Made by a program: the position numbers and the translations under genes. 64,000 bases of DNA from Bryum argenteum (lineage: Eukaryota > Streptophyta > Bryopsida > Bryales > Bryaceae): positions 21,945,001-22,009,000 of the forward strand of contig CM073321.1 in NCBI GenBank assembly GCA_037043015.1, in the 5' to 3' direction. This document shows positions 12,172-22,681 of this stretch, in pieces; the first letter of the stretch is position 1; each line of letters begins with the position of its first letter. The notes below the pieces were generated by a model, which worked only from the letters and a program-made list of their open reading frames with translations, did no database searches and was not told where the DNA came from.

Positions 12172-12289
12172 CCAAATGTCCTACCTCTTCCTCTGGTTGA
12201 GCTTGTCCAACTCTAAACAAAGTATCTCTAAGTGTTCTTTGCCTTTTCCTTGAAGACATTTTTGGAGAAACAAAGAAACCTACAACAAA

Positions 12290-12600
12290 ACATAGCAATA
12301 ATCACTAAGAAGCCAACCATGCAAAAACCATACAATAACCATACAATAACCTTGAAATTATGCAAAAACCATACAACAAACATGAAACTATGCAAAAACC
12401 ATGCAAAAACAACAAAAACTACATCATCTATGCCAAAACCATGCAAAAACAACAAAATCAGCAAAATCAGCAAAAACTAAGCAAAAACCATGCAAAGACA
12501 GCAAAATCAGCACAATCAGCAAAAACTAAGCAAAATCCATGCAAAAACAGCAAAATCAGCACAATCAGCACAAACTAAGCAAAAACCATGCAAAAAACCA
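12290..12600 (+). repeat. A-rich minisatellite
   Basis: Short units such as CCATGCAAAAAC, AGCAAAATCAGCA and AAACTAAGCAAAA are repeated in varying order. Reading frames across it are repeat artefacts. Confidence 0.7.
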
Positions 12601-13754
12601 CAACTATTCGGCCATATTCCACCATAAAGTAGCATTTAAGCATCAATCATCACATGACCGAAATCGATGGCCAAGAGTTCCGTAAAAATGAGGATCGTAA
12701 TGAAAAGATTCTCATAGACAATGATGAATTGATGAACAAATTCACAGACCATCCATCGCATAAAAGGTACAAAGACAGTCGCACAACCCCACCACTTGTC
12801 CGCACATATGGAGTGACTGACTACTCATGTAGCAACGAAGTGAACGAACTGCCAAGAATACATATTATTCTTATTCTGCCAACATTCATTCATTAATACA
12901 CGGCACCTGCTCAAAGCCTGCAAACATGCGAACAGTTCAATTTCCTCTGCTGACTAAGCGAATTCTGACTGCACAAGGGTTGGCAGATTTACATAAACAT
13001 ATCGTGTAGTTGACCAATGTAGCATCATTTCAACGACCGTTCACTGTTGACGCCCGTCTTGCATGCACGAACCGGATACGGTTGAGGTTCTCATTATGCA
13101 AATCGAAGGAGTTGAATGCAAGATCGAACGATGTCTAAAGCAGGACTGGTTCTAGCCGAGGATGTGGAAATCGACAAGAGAAAATGGCGCCATTGTCACG
13201 AATTTTTCAAACTCTCAGACCACAAATTGCAAGAAGGTAACGGATCTCACCACAGATCGGAAGCGGAAGATCAAACGAGAGCAAGCGGCGCGCGAGAGAG
13301 CTGGGCGGCAGGCGGATCTCGAAACAACTAAGACAGGAGAACGCGAGAGAGCTGAGCGGCAACGTGAGAGAGAGCTGAGCGGCAACGTGAGAGAGAGCAG
13401 GAGAACGCGAGAGAGCTGAGCGGCAACATGAGCTGTGAGCAGCAGGGCGGCGACGCAGGGGTATACCCCAACCCTAGCTCCACAACTAAGAACCGGCTAT
13501 ACTCGCCTGAGAACCTCCGATATCCGGTACCGTTTGTGCTTCCACAGCTCATATCCGGCTGACATTTCCATACCCTCCGGAGAACCGGTTCTAATCCGTC
13601 CGTTCGTGAGTACTGCACGCTAAATTTCCGGGTGTACTTCGTTTTAAAAAGCTTATATCCACCACTCAAGCAAATTCAACGGTTTCGCAGCCTCTATCCA
13701 TCAATTTGCTCCAGTTAAATTTCATATTTATCCGGTCAGCTTGTAACTAACCGC
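12600..13754. other. No gene recognised; GA-rich short repeats at 13280-13430
   Basis: The only structure seen is a run of diverged GAGAGAGCTGAGCGGCAACG units near 13285-13430. The rest is unremarkable and may include the upstream region of the DUF7869-type gene. Confidence 0.4.
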
Positions 13755-14094
13755 CGGTTCTTCCCGGACGTTGCCCCGCATCCTCCTCTCCCGCTCCCTC
13801 CCCGCTCCCTCCTGTCCCGCCTCCTGCCTCCCGCCTCCTCCTCCATCTCGCTTCCCGCGCTCCTCCGCTCCTGCCTCCCCGCCTCCCTCTCTGCTGCTCC
13901 CCGCACAATCCGCCTTCCTGCTCGCTCCTGCATTTGCCTCTCGTTTGTTCATGAGGAAGCTCCGCCATTTGCTCCCACGTTTGCTTTTACATTTCGCATT
14001 TCAGGTCATTGTGATTAGGGTTTTCGGCAAGGTTTTCAGCTTCTGTTGCTCGATTGCGGCGTAGGGATTTGTTGTAATCTCACATTCGCATCAG
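13755..14094 (+). promoter_or_regulatory. CT-rich 5' leader exon of the DUF7869-type gene
   Basis: C/T-rich leader, then GATTGCGGCGTAGGG at 14052-14066, ending at a CATCAG|GTATGC splice donor (14094/14095). It matches the leader of the ParB-like gene at 3521-3900 in layout and in exact short blocks, and the intron after it starts with the same GGTTTACAGTGTGCATTT. No long coding sequence is needed here, since the first good ATG is in the next exon at 29575. Confidence 0.5.
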
Positions 14095-14264
14095 GTATGC
14101 CATTTCATTCACAGTTCAACTTGAATTTTGCGACGTCCTTCCGCGCGCAATATTTTTCGAAAGTAGGTTTACAGTGTGCATTTAGCTCGCATACAATGTG
14201 CATTTAGGTCGCAAAAACAGGTTTCTTCAGTTTTACGAGCTAAACGCACAGATTTTAGCTTGAT

Positions 14265-14548
14265 TGTTAACTGGGGACTTAAGGTAGTAGAATAGAGGGG
14301 CAGTAAAACTGTAGGGGAGCAGTAAAACTGCAATTACTGGGGGGGCAGTAAACTGTTAAGTTACTGTCCTGCCCTGTAGTAACTCTGTTGGATGAAAACT
14401 GCCAGATGGATGAAAACTGTCAGATGGATGAAATCTGGTGGTTGGATGAAGTCTGGTGGTCGGATGAAAACTATTGGCAGTTAGGGTTTTGGGGGTGGCG
14501 GCTAGGGTTTTGGATGGGGTTGTGGGAGAGGGGGTTGCGAAGCTCATA

Positions 14549-14579
<31 letters not shown>

Positions 14580-15058
14580 CAGAGCTCTCAGATGGTAGTT
14601 TTGTGTGTAGGATATGTTGTAGGACTGTAGGGAGATCTTTGTTAGAGCAGCGATTTTGAGACTTTGGGGGTCCAGATAGTGATATCAGTAGGGAGCAGAA
14701 TCATGTACGGATTTACAGTGAGTAAAGGGAAGGAATTGATTACATTGGGTGTAATTGTCTGAAATTGCAGTTATGAGTGCTTGAGGGACCAGGTTAGTGG
14801 ATTCACATGGTGGGTCTAATAGATCTGGTGTTTAAATGAGTGAGTATTGTAGATCAGACCAAAGAGAGTAGAAAAATGTATCAGATCTAGGAAAATACCA
14901 TCAGGATTTGAGTAGATCTAAGTTGGCAGTTTCAGATCTAGGACCCGGATATTGGGCGCTTCGAGGCGCTTTCGGCGCGTCTGAATTTTTCGCAGGATTT
15001 CAGAGAGCTTTAGGACAGTATTCATTTTTGAAGGAGTAAGAAAAAGATTCCTTTCACA
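14265..15058 (+). repeat. 5' LTR of element 1
   Basis: Starts TGTTAACTGG and ends CTTTCACA. Contains repeated GGATGAAAAC units near 14390-14470 and a (CT)n run at about 14551-14575. Nearly identical to the 3' LTR except for a 20-bp unit missing here and a GC-rich block at about 14953-14982. Confidence 0.92.
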
Positions 15059-15076
15059 TTGGCGACCATGCAACAG
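15059..15076 (+). other. Primer binding site of element 1
   Basis: TTGGCGACCATGC follows the LTR directly. TGGCGAC resembles the tRNA-Arg-type primer site of Ogre/Tat elements. The tRNA match is from memory of that family. Confidence 0.6.
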
Positions 15077-15641
15077 TTCAAACCATGTGGCTCTAGCTGC
15101 CTACACCAGGACAGTACCAGATCCGTACTGTTCTAGGGGTGACAGGCACAGTGGCGATCAAGGGTCTGGGAGGAGCAGATCTACTACTTCCAGGGAGCAG
15201 ATCTCTGCACGATGGCGATGCAAATGACCAGATCTCATGATGGGCCAGTTCTTGTGACGAGATCCGTAATGATAAGAGTTTTCGAACCAGTCATGGGAGG
15301 CGTTTCATCCGTGGCACCAAGAAGCGATGCGATCCAGCACCAAGAGGGGAGCAATCAACAGCCTAGCCGGAGAGAGAGGCGCATCTCCGGAGCCGAGGCA
15401 GCTCTGCAAAGAAATAGGGGATAGTCACCGACCGCATCAGGGTGGCGACGGTCAGATCTTGACAGGACCAGGAGTACGAAGGACTAGTACCGGCAGGGAC
15501 CAGAGGAGGACTAGAACAGAGATCCACAGTACCTACCCAAGAGATCACCTGGAGGGGCAGACTTGACTTACTGGAAGAGCAGACAGACCAGAAGACCACC
15601 AGGAGGAAGGACCAGGAGGGAGGAGCAATAACTGCCCTATC

Positions 15642-16070
15642 ATGGAAGGCGACCACCAAGGGTGGGACAAGGAAGAATTGGCTAGAAGACAAAAGCAAAG
15701 AGAGAGAGGTCAAGCTAGATACGAGCCGAGGAAGCAAAGAAAGAGGCGATTGAACCAGCAGAACATGGGTGGGCTGCCAGCGATTCCGAGAGAGAGCATT
15801 GCCAAAGGAAAGACCAGGGACTTGATTGACATGGACCTGGTGGGCGAAAATTCAAGCCAGGAGACACTGCTTGGAGTAAGCAGGAGGATCGGATCAGCTA
15901 AGGGCGAACCTGGTCCCAGTTTCAAGACCTGGCAGGAAGATGAAGAGATCAGGAAGTATGATGGCACAATGCCATCACCAAGGACCAATGAAGGAGTTTC
16001 AAGACCGGGAGGAGGAGACGTCCATCACAGTTGGAATCCTCAACTGGAGACAGCAATAGCATATGACTAG
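15642..16070 (+). CDS. Gag N-terminal part, element 1
   Basis: 142-codon ORF from ATG 15642, charged and rich in Arg/Gln/Glu, with no domain I can name. It includes the family segment AKGKTRDLIDMDLVGENSSQ. The same order occurs in element 3 at 41402-41842 with a TAG in place of the last Gln, so this is a conserved gag leader of the family. The ORF ends in TAG after AYD; the gag core lies in another frame downstream. Confidence 0.6.
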   Translation: MEGDHQGWDKEELARRQKQRERGQARYEPRKQRKRRLNQQNMGGLPAIPRESIAKGKTRDLIDMDLVGENSSQETLLGVSRRIGSAKGEPGPSFKTWQEDEEIRKYDGTMPSPRTNEGVSRPGGGDVHHSWNPQLETAIAYD

Positions 16071-16645
16071 TTTCAAGAGGAGCAGAGGAGAAACACCAGC
16101 CGACCTAATACACCAAGACCAGGGATACAGACACCAGGAAACTTGGGGAGGCGTTGAGACACACAGAGAAGAAACCGACCAGTCGAGGAGTGAAGACAGG
16201 CCTCGGGAGAGGCGTGCACTAATTCGAGACCCGACCGAACCAACCAGAGAGAGGGACAACCACCACCGAAGCGAGCAGTCGATTCGTCGAGACCGATTCC
16301 AAGGACCAGCGAGATGAAGAAGAGGAAGATAGAAGGCAGCTGGAGCAGATTAAGGCGAGCGGTAGGCCGGGAAAGCGGCGAGAAGCGAGCGAAGGGACCA
16401 AAGAGACCATGGAAGAGGTGTCTGACACCGAATGGAGGAGCTAGGAAGCCACCACGTTCAAGGAAACTATGCGAGCTTGGGAGCGGAAGAACAGGAAGAA
16501 ATACAAATGAAGGAAGCCATAAGGCTATGGCAGAGACCAAGAGGATAGAAGAGCAGACCGGAGAGACGAGGCAGAAGCCCTTAGATCTTGGCGGGAGGCT
16601 CAAACGAGGGAAGAAATCAAGCAAAGCGGCGAGAAGCGAGAAGCC

Positions 16646-18223
16646 ATGCGGCGGGAGATCGCTACGCCAGAGGCCCATGCGTCTATGGCGGAGGCCCGAA
16701 GGACCGGAGGACCGATGAAAAAAAGAGGAGAGACAAGAAGCAACCCGCCGCCTACCATGTACAAAAAGGCGGGAGGTGTTGAGGAGGAAGTCGAAAATTA
16801 CAGCCCAACAAGGACATGTGGCGGGGATATGAACACCGTGAGGTTCCGTGGAAGATCCGGTCCAGAAAATCAGCGAGGTGATGGGGTACGAAGACAAGCA
16901 ATCGCTATACCCCAGGACCAAATAGAGAGCCATTTCCACCACTGCACAAGACCAAAGAGTCCATCGGGAGGAGGAGGAGCATCAACAACCTATGTGGACC
17001 ACCCGACAGTGATCTATACCAAACGAGGCACCCCGATTAGTGTCGATCGGCGGTGGGGGAGCAGAGGGGGAGCAGAGCCACCAATCCAGGGGACGGGATT
17101 CCGAAGACCAAAGAGGCGATTGAAGGAACATCATATGGGTCCAGACCACCACTGGGGGGTGGAGTACCAGTGGCAACAGCAGCCAGCAGTTATCCAGACC
17201 GGCCGGTACCACCAGTCTACCCACCAGTTGGAAGGCCAGGTATACCACCAGTATACCCACCAGATGGAAGGCCAGGTATACCACCAGTTTACCCACCAGA
17301 TGGAAGGCCAGGTATAGGACCAGTGTACCCACCAGTTGGAGGACCAGTGTACCCACCAGTTGGAAGACTAGTCTACCCAGCAGTTGGAGGACCGGTATAC
17401 CCACCAGCTACAGGACCAGGCTACCCACCAGCTAGAGGACCAAAGATACCCACCCGCTTGGAGGACCATCGGACTACCAAAGATCGGACCGACCGATAAG
17501 TATGCACATAGGAAGCCACTGCCATACTCCAAGTACAAGGAAGGTACAAATCCTGATGCTCATATTTGTCAGTTTGAGCGCACTTTGTGGCACAATGGGG
17601 AAACTGATGAGCAGCTTATCATTAACCTGATGGGTACCACCTTACTGGATAAGGTCGGGGCCTGGTATGAGAATTTTCTGGAGAGTCACCTTTATTGCTC
17701 ATGGGAAGAAGTCAAGGCAGCCTTCTCGAGAAGATACAGGGACCACACAATCGATGAAGCAGTTTACATGGAGTTGAAGTCCTTCAAGCAGGCAGATAGG
17801 GAGAAGGTGCAGGATTACTATGACAGGTGTATGACCCTGATCAAGTGTCTGCAGTCAGACCCTGGAGAAGGATTTCGAATTACAAATTTCAGGGCAGGTT
17901 TACTGGAGTACATCAAGATTACGACCAGTATTGCACCGATCCAGCACTCGACAGAGCCGTGGTGGATCTTTGCTCTGAGGTGTGAAGAAAACTGCACCGA
18001 TTCAAGTGGCAAGCCAACCAAGATTGAAGTCAAGAAAGTGGAGACTACCAAAGAAGCCAAAGAATCGCGGCGAGGAAGGAACCAGGCCGAGGATGCTCCT
18101 AGGCGAATCATGGCACATGCAAGAAATCAGGCCATGAAGATCGTGATCACTTTGGTACAACCCAAAGAAATCGAGAGGGGTCCATTTATGAAGAAAGAAG
18201 GAGAGGAACCAAGAGGGAAATGA
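16646..18223 (+). pseudogene. Gag core, element 1 (two in-frame TAG, frame change to pol)
   Basis: One frame stays open from 16646 to 18223 except for TAG near 17315 and 17370. It runs through a charged N-part, a tandem His/Gln repeat (units like THQLEDQ, 17215-17450), then the retrotransposon gag core: KPLPYSKYKEGT, LIINLMGTTLLDKVGAWYENF, SWEEVKAAFSRRYRD, EKVQDYYDRCMTLIKCLQ and ITNFRAGLLEYIK. A first zinc knuckle (CKKSGHEDRDHF region, near 18115) sits in a neighbouring frame and lacks its last Cys. The second TAG replaces a CAG that the neighbouring repeat units keep. The protein would form the nucleocapsid shell of the particle. Confidence 0.75.
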
Positions 18224-18224
18224 A

Positions 18225-21200
18225 GTGTCTGCACCAAAGCCAACAGCCACCTACAACAGTAACTACAACCAGAGGTACCAGCGATCATCTAACACCAGGG
18301 CAGGTAATGGCCAGCAAGGTGGTTTTGGAGACAAGCCTGAATGTTGTTATTTGTGTGGTGGAACAGGGCATAGGAGCTGGAACTGCCCTCTGAAGGCCCA
18401 GTGGGACCAGTTCCGGACACAAGGGGACCAGGGAACCAAGAAACCGGACCACCAGGTAAACAACGTAGAGATTGAGTTACTGGAGGATCCGGAGGACCAG
18501 GTAAACGTGGCCAGCATGACCAGGGCCCAGAGGCGGAAGGCAGGACTGCTTCCAATGGAAGACCAGTCAAAGGTACCAGAACCAAGGAAGGTCAGGACCA
18601 GAGAAGACTGGCAGGAGGAGGAACGACTCAGGAACTCTGTGATAGAGACCCTGAAGGAAATTCAACTTAAGGAGGAGGAGGAGGCCAGAGCAGCAAAGCA
18701 GGCCAAACCAGTTCAACCACCAGAAGATAAGGACACAGTTGAAGGAAATTTACTGGACAATGATTGGGCAGAATTTCCGGATTCTGATGCTCTTGATTAC
18801 AATATGAAGACTGAACAACTTGGACTAGCGATGCATCAGGGACCAAGACAGAGGGGGACCAAGCGTGACTACATGAAATCCGGTGGCGATAAGATCTTCG
18901 GATACCATCCGATTCTGATGTCGTTGGAGCAGTTACTAAAGGTAGCTCCAGACATCACTGATTATGTCAAGGCAAACCTGTTCTCGGAATCGGGACCAGA
19001 CAAGAATTCTGGACCAGACCAGACACCAGCAGTGAAGCCAAGGATTAGTACCCCAGGTAAGCCGGATTTAATTAGCAGTTTGGCTATAGAAGTTGACAGG
19101 GAACTGCCGGTGTTGACGGTGCAGGTTGGCAACGGGACCCTGGACAATGTATTGTTGGATGGTGGATCTGGTGTCAACCTAATCACTGAAGAGGAGCGTA
19201 AGCGATTGGGATTGAAGAACCCCCAGCCTGCACCCTTCAGATTGAGAATGGCAGACCAGACAGTGGTAGATCCGGTGGGGTTGATTCGAAATGTGAAGAT
19301 CCACATTCATGGTATCCCTTACCTTATCACCTTAATTGTAATTAAAAACAAGGAGGTCAATGAGGCATATAGCATGCTGTTAGGTCGTCCTTGGTTGATT
19401 GATGCTAAAGTAAATCATGACTGGGGTAATAATCTAGTTACAATCAGAGGTAATGGGACAGTAAAAACTGTCTCAGTCAGTCAGAGGAAGGGGCCCAGGC
19501 CAAAACTGCCTGAGGTCCTGGTCTGTTATAATTTCACCGAAGGACTAACAGACGAGGAGGAAGCAAGATGGTTGGCTACAGAACACGATCTAATGGCCAT
19601 CGGGACAGTCACTATACCACGATTGGACCAGGACCCGGACCAGTTCAAGGCCAAGGACCAGGACCAGAGCCAGGACCGGTCAGAGCACCAAGAGGGGGGA
19701 CCAGGACGAGCCTATCCAGACCAGTTCTACACCTTTGAGGAGGGAGATATTGAGGTAGATGAGACACCAGCCAGGGAGAAAGTGTTGAAATTGAAGATTG
19801 CTGCCTGGACCCTACCGGAGTCGGAGCAGTTAAGAAAGATGAATCTGGGGACAAAGGAGGACCCCCAGTATGTGCGAATTAATGCCCATATCAGTCCAGA
19901 GCAGGCCCAGGAAGCAGAGGCCCTGTTCAGGGAATACAAGGATGTATTTGCCTGGACCTACAAGGACCTGAAGGGTATCCCGCCATCAATTGCACAACAC
20001 ATGATAGAATTGGAGAAGGACATACCACCAGCACAACATGCCAAATATCGGATGAATCCGAACTACGCCAGTATTGTCAAGCAGGATCTGGACAAACTGC
20101 TCCAGGTCGGGTTCATAGCACCAGTGGAGGATGCCACCTGGTTATCACCCATTGCTATTGTGCCTAAGAAAAATGGAAAATTGAGAATTTGCATTGATTT
20201 TCGAAAGTTGAATGCTGCTACTAAAAAGGATCCTTACCCACTGCCATTTACTGAGGAGGTGTTGGATTCAGTGGCAGGACATGAGCAGTATTCATTTCTG
20301 GACGGGTACTCCGGGTACCACCAGATTCAGATAGCACCAGAGGACCGGTACAAGATTGCCTTTGTGACAGACTGGGGGGCCTTTGTCTGGGTGGTGATGC
20401 CATTCGGGCTGAAGAATGCTCTACCGACCTACCAGAGGGCAGTAAACCGTGCTTTTCGTGATTTTATTGGTGAATTCATGAAACTGTTTTTGGATGATTT
20501 CAGTGTTTACAGTGACATAATCAGTCATCTGGTCAAGTTGAGGCAGTGTTTCCAGAAATGTCGGGAGTATGGCATAAGCCTGAACCCGGAAAAATGTACT
20601 TAACTGGTGTTTTCTGGTATCATCCTGGGCCATATTGTGTCCCAGGAGGGTAAGTTTCCGGACCCCAAGAAAATTGAGGCCATTGAAAAAATGCCTAGAC
20701 CCCAGAAACCGGTTGATATCCAGGTTTTTAAAGATTTTGCCCAGTTTAACAGGTGTTACATCAAGGCCTATGCCCAGATCATGGAGCCCATCACCAGACT
20801 AATGAGGAAAACTGAAGACTTTATCTGGTCCCACCAGTGTGAGCAGGCCTGGTTGAAGATCAAGGAGCAGTACCAGAATGCACCGATTCTTATTGCCCCC
20901 AGATGGGACCTGGAGTTTCATGTGCATACTGATGCCTCGAACATCGCAATCGGGGTGATGCTGGCCCAGAACCCAACAGGGAAGTGTGACCAACTGATTT
21001 CTTATGCCAGCAGACTTTTGAATTCTGCTGAGAAAAATTACAGTACTACTGAGAGAGAGGCCTTAGCTATGGTTTATGCTCTGAACAAGTATAAACATTA
21101 TCTGCTGGGCAATAAGTTTCTTTTTTATGTTGACCACATGGCACTGGTGTATCTGGTCAACAAAACGCAGGTATCGGGCAGGATTGAGAGGTGGCTGCTG

Positions 21201-21308
21201 CTGTTTCAGGAGTTTGAGTTCACTGTGGTGTATAAGCCAGGGAAGAACCATGGAGTAGCAGATGCGCTGTCCAGACTGCCCAATGGAGAACCCGCAACTG
21301 GTGTTTAG
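18225..21308 (+). pseudogene. Pol, first part: zinc knuckle, protease, RT, RNase H (element 1)
   Basis: Open from 18225 to 20603, a TAA at 20601, then open in the same frame to 21308. Order: CCHC knuckle CYLCGGTGHRSWNC (18340); charged spacer; aspartic protease with LLDGGSGVNLI (19150) and LLGRPWL (19380); RT with SPIAIVPKKNGKLRICIDFR (20150), YSFLDGYSGYHQIQIAPEDR (20290), PFGLKNALPTYQR and the catalytic LFLDDFSVYS (20490); RNase H with DASNIAIGVMLAQ (20930), STTEREALAMVYAL (21045) and the final GVADALSRLP (21250). The TAA falls between RT and its thumb, at a site where element 3 has a sense codon. Pol would copy the element RNA into DNA in the particle. Confidence 0.88.
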
Positions 21309-21349
21309 GACCAGACCAGTGATGCTAGTTTGTTTTATGTGAAGCCGGA

Positions 21350-22681
21350 ATGGTTAGAGGTGTTGTATGGCAGGATCTGACCAGGGAGGAGGAGCGGAAA
21401 CTGGTCCTCAAGGCACTGCCATACACCCGGATCCGGGGGGTACTGCACAAGAGGGGCCAGGATCTGGTCCTCAGGAGGGTACTGGACCCGGTCGAGGCCG
21501 AAACAGTGATGAAAGAGATGCATTATGGAGTGGCTGGTGGTCATTTTTCACAGGAAATAACCACCAGGAAAATACTGGATGCCGGGTACCGGTGGCTAGC
21601 AGTACACAGAGATGTCTCTGAGTACTGTAAGGCCTGTGATCGGTGTCAGAGGGTTGGAGGCATGGCGAATACTGGACTGGCCACCCTAGTGGCCAGTATG
21701 CCAGCAGAGCCATTCATGAAATGGGGGCTGGATTTTATAGGACCAGTCAAGCCTATGGCTGCCCGGTCAGGTAACAGGTACATACTGGTGGCTATAGATT
21801 ATGCTGCCAAGTGGGTGGAGGCCCGGGCGTTAAGGACGAATTCGGCAGCTGTAACAGCTAAGTTCCTGTATGAGCAGACACTCACTAGGTACGGGTGTCC
21901 ATTGACACTGGTCAGTGACCAGGGCTCTCATTTCATCAATGAGGCCATTGAGCACTTGGTGGAGCATTTTCTGCTCCAGCACCGGACTTCTACGACCTAC
22001 TACTCCCAGGGTAATGGCCAGGCAGAGTCGACCAACAAGGTAATTGGCCAACTGCTCAGCAAACTGGTCAATGAGAAGAGGACAGATTGGGATGAACACC
22101 TGCCTACAGTGTTGTTTTCCTATAGGACTGCTTTCAAGGTGACCACTGGGTATACACCATTTCAACTGGTGTATGGGCTCCATCCATTGATCCTCACGGA
22201 ATACTTAGTTCCGACCAGGAGGACCAGTATGGAGATTGATTATACACCAGCCAGGGTACTACAGGCCAGGATAGCAGACTTGGAGCAGATGGATACCACC
22301 AGACAGGATGCACAGGAGCAGGCAGGGACTCGACAGTGGAACAGGTCACTCTGGAGCCAGCAGCATTACAAGAGGAAGGATTTTCAGATTGGGGACTATG
22401 TTCTCTTGTACCCCAAGGGGCACAAGGAGCATGTGGGCAAATTTAAGAGCAGGTGGTTTGGGCCTTACAGGGTCCAGTACAGGCTGCCTAACAATACTGC
22501 TCTTTTGATTTCAGTGCAGAATTTCGAGCCGGACCCGGTGATTGTCAACATCAACAAGTTGAAGCCTTACCGGTTCTATGACCAGGACCAGCTTGTTACC
22601 GTAACACCAGGTGATTCGACCAAAGGACCGAACAACAAAAGGGGGATAGTGTACAAGCGGGCCAGGAAGGGACCAGTTTGA
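21350..22681 (+). CDS. Integrase domain of pol, element 1
   Basis: 443 codons in a frame offset from RNase H, so a frameshift lies near 21310-21375. Zinc-binding HHCC module: H of GGHF and the CKACDRC pair (21530-21650). Core catalytic triad: D in WGLDFIGP (21730), D in LVSDQGSHF (21910) and E in GQAESTNK (22020). The C-terminal part has KFKSRWFGPYRVQYRL, the GPY/F module. All three acidic residues are present. It inserts the cDNA into the host genome. Element 3 has a longer repeated tail at this end. Confidence 0.88.
   Translation: MVRGVVWQDLTREEERKLVLKALPYTRIRGVLHKRGQDLVLRRVLDPVEAETVMKEMHYGVAGGHFSQEITTRKILDAGYRWLAVHRDVSEYCKACDRCQRVGGMANTGLATLVASMPAEPFMKWGLDFIGPVKPMAARSGNRYILVAIDYAAKWVEARALRTNSAAVTAKFLYEQTLTRYGCPLTLVSDQGSHFINEAIEHLVEHFLLQHRTSTTYYSQGNGQAESTNKVIGQLLSKLVNEKRTDWDEHLPTVLFSYRTAFKVTTGYTPFQLVYGLHPLILTEYLVPTRRTSMEIDYTPARVLQARIADLEQMDTTRQDAQEQAGTRQWNRSLWSQQHYKRKDFQIGDYVLLYPKGHKEHVGKFKSRWFGPYRVQYRLPNNTALLISVQNFEPDPVIVNINKLKPYRFYDQDQLVTVTPGDSTKGPNNKRGIVYKRARKGPV

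Noticed and set aside
13771..14064. 97-codon plus-strand frame in the CT-rich leader
   Set aside because: Pro/Ser/Leu-rich product of the CT-rich sequence. The homologous leader at 3.5-3.9 kb does not keep the frame.
16073..16942. 289-codon open frame on the minus strand with hydrophobic stretches
   Set aside because: It is the antisense of the Arg/Glu-rich gag leader of element 1. Biased composition explains the lack of stops and the false membrane-like look.
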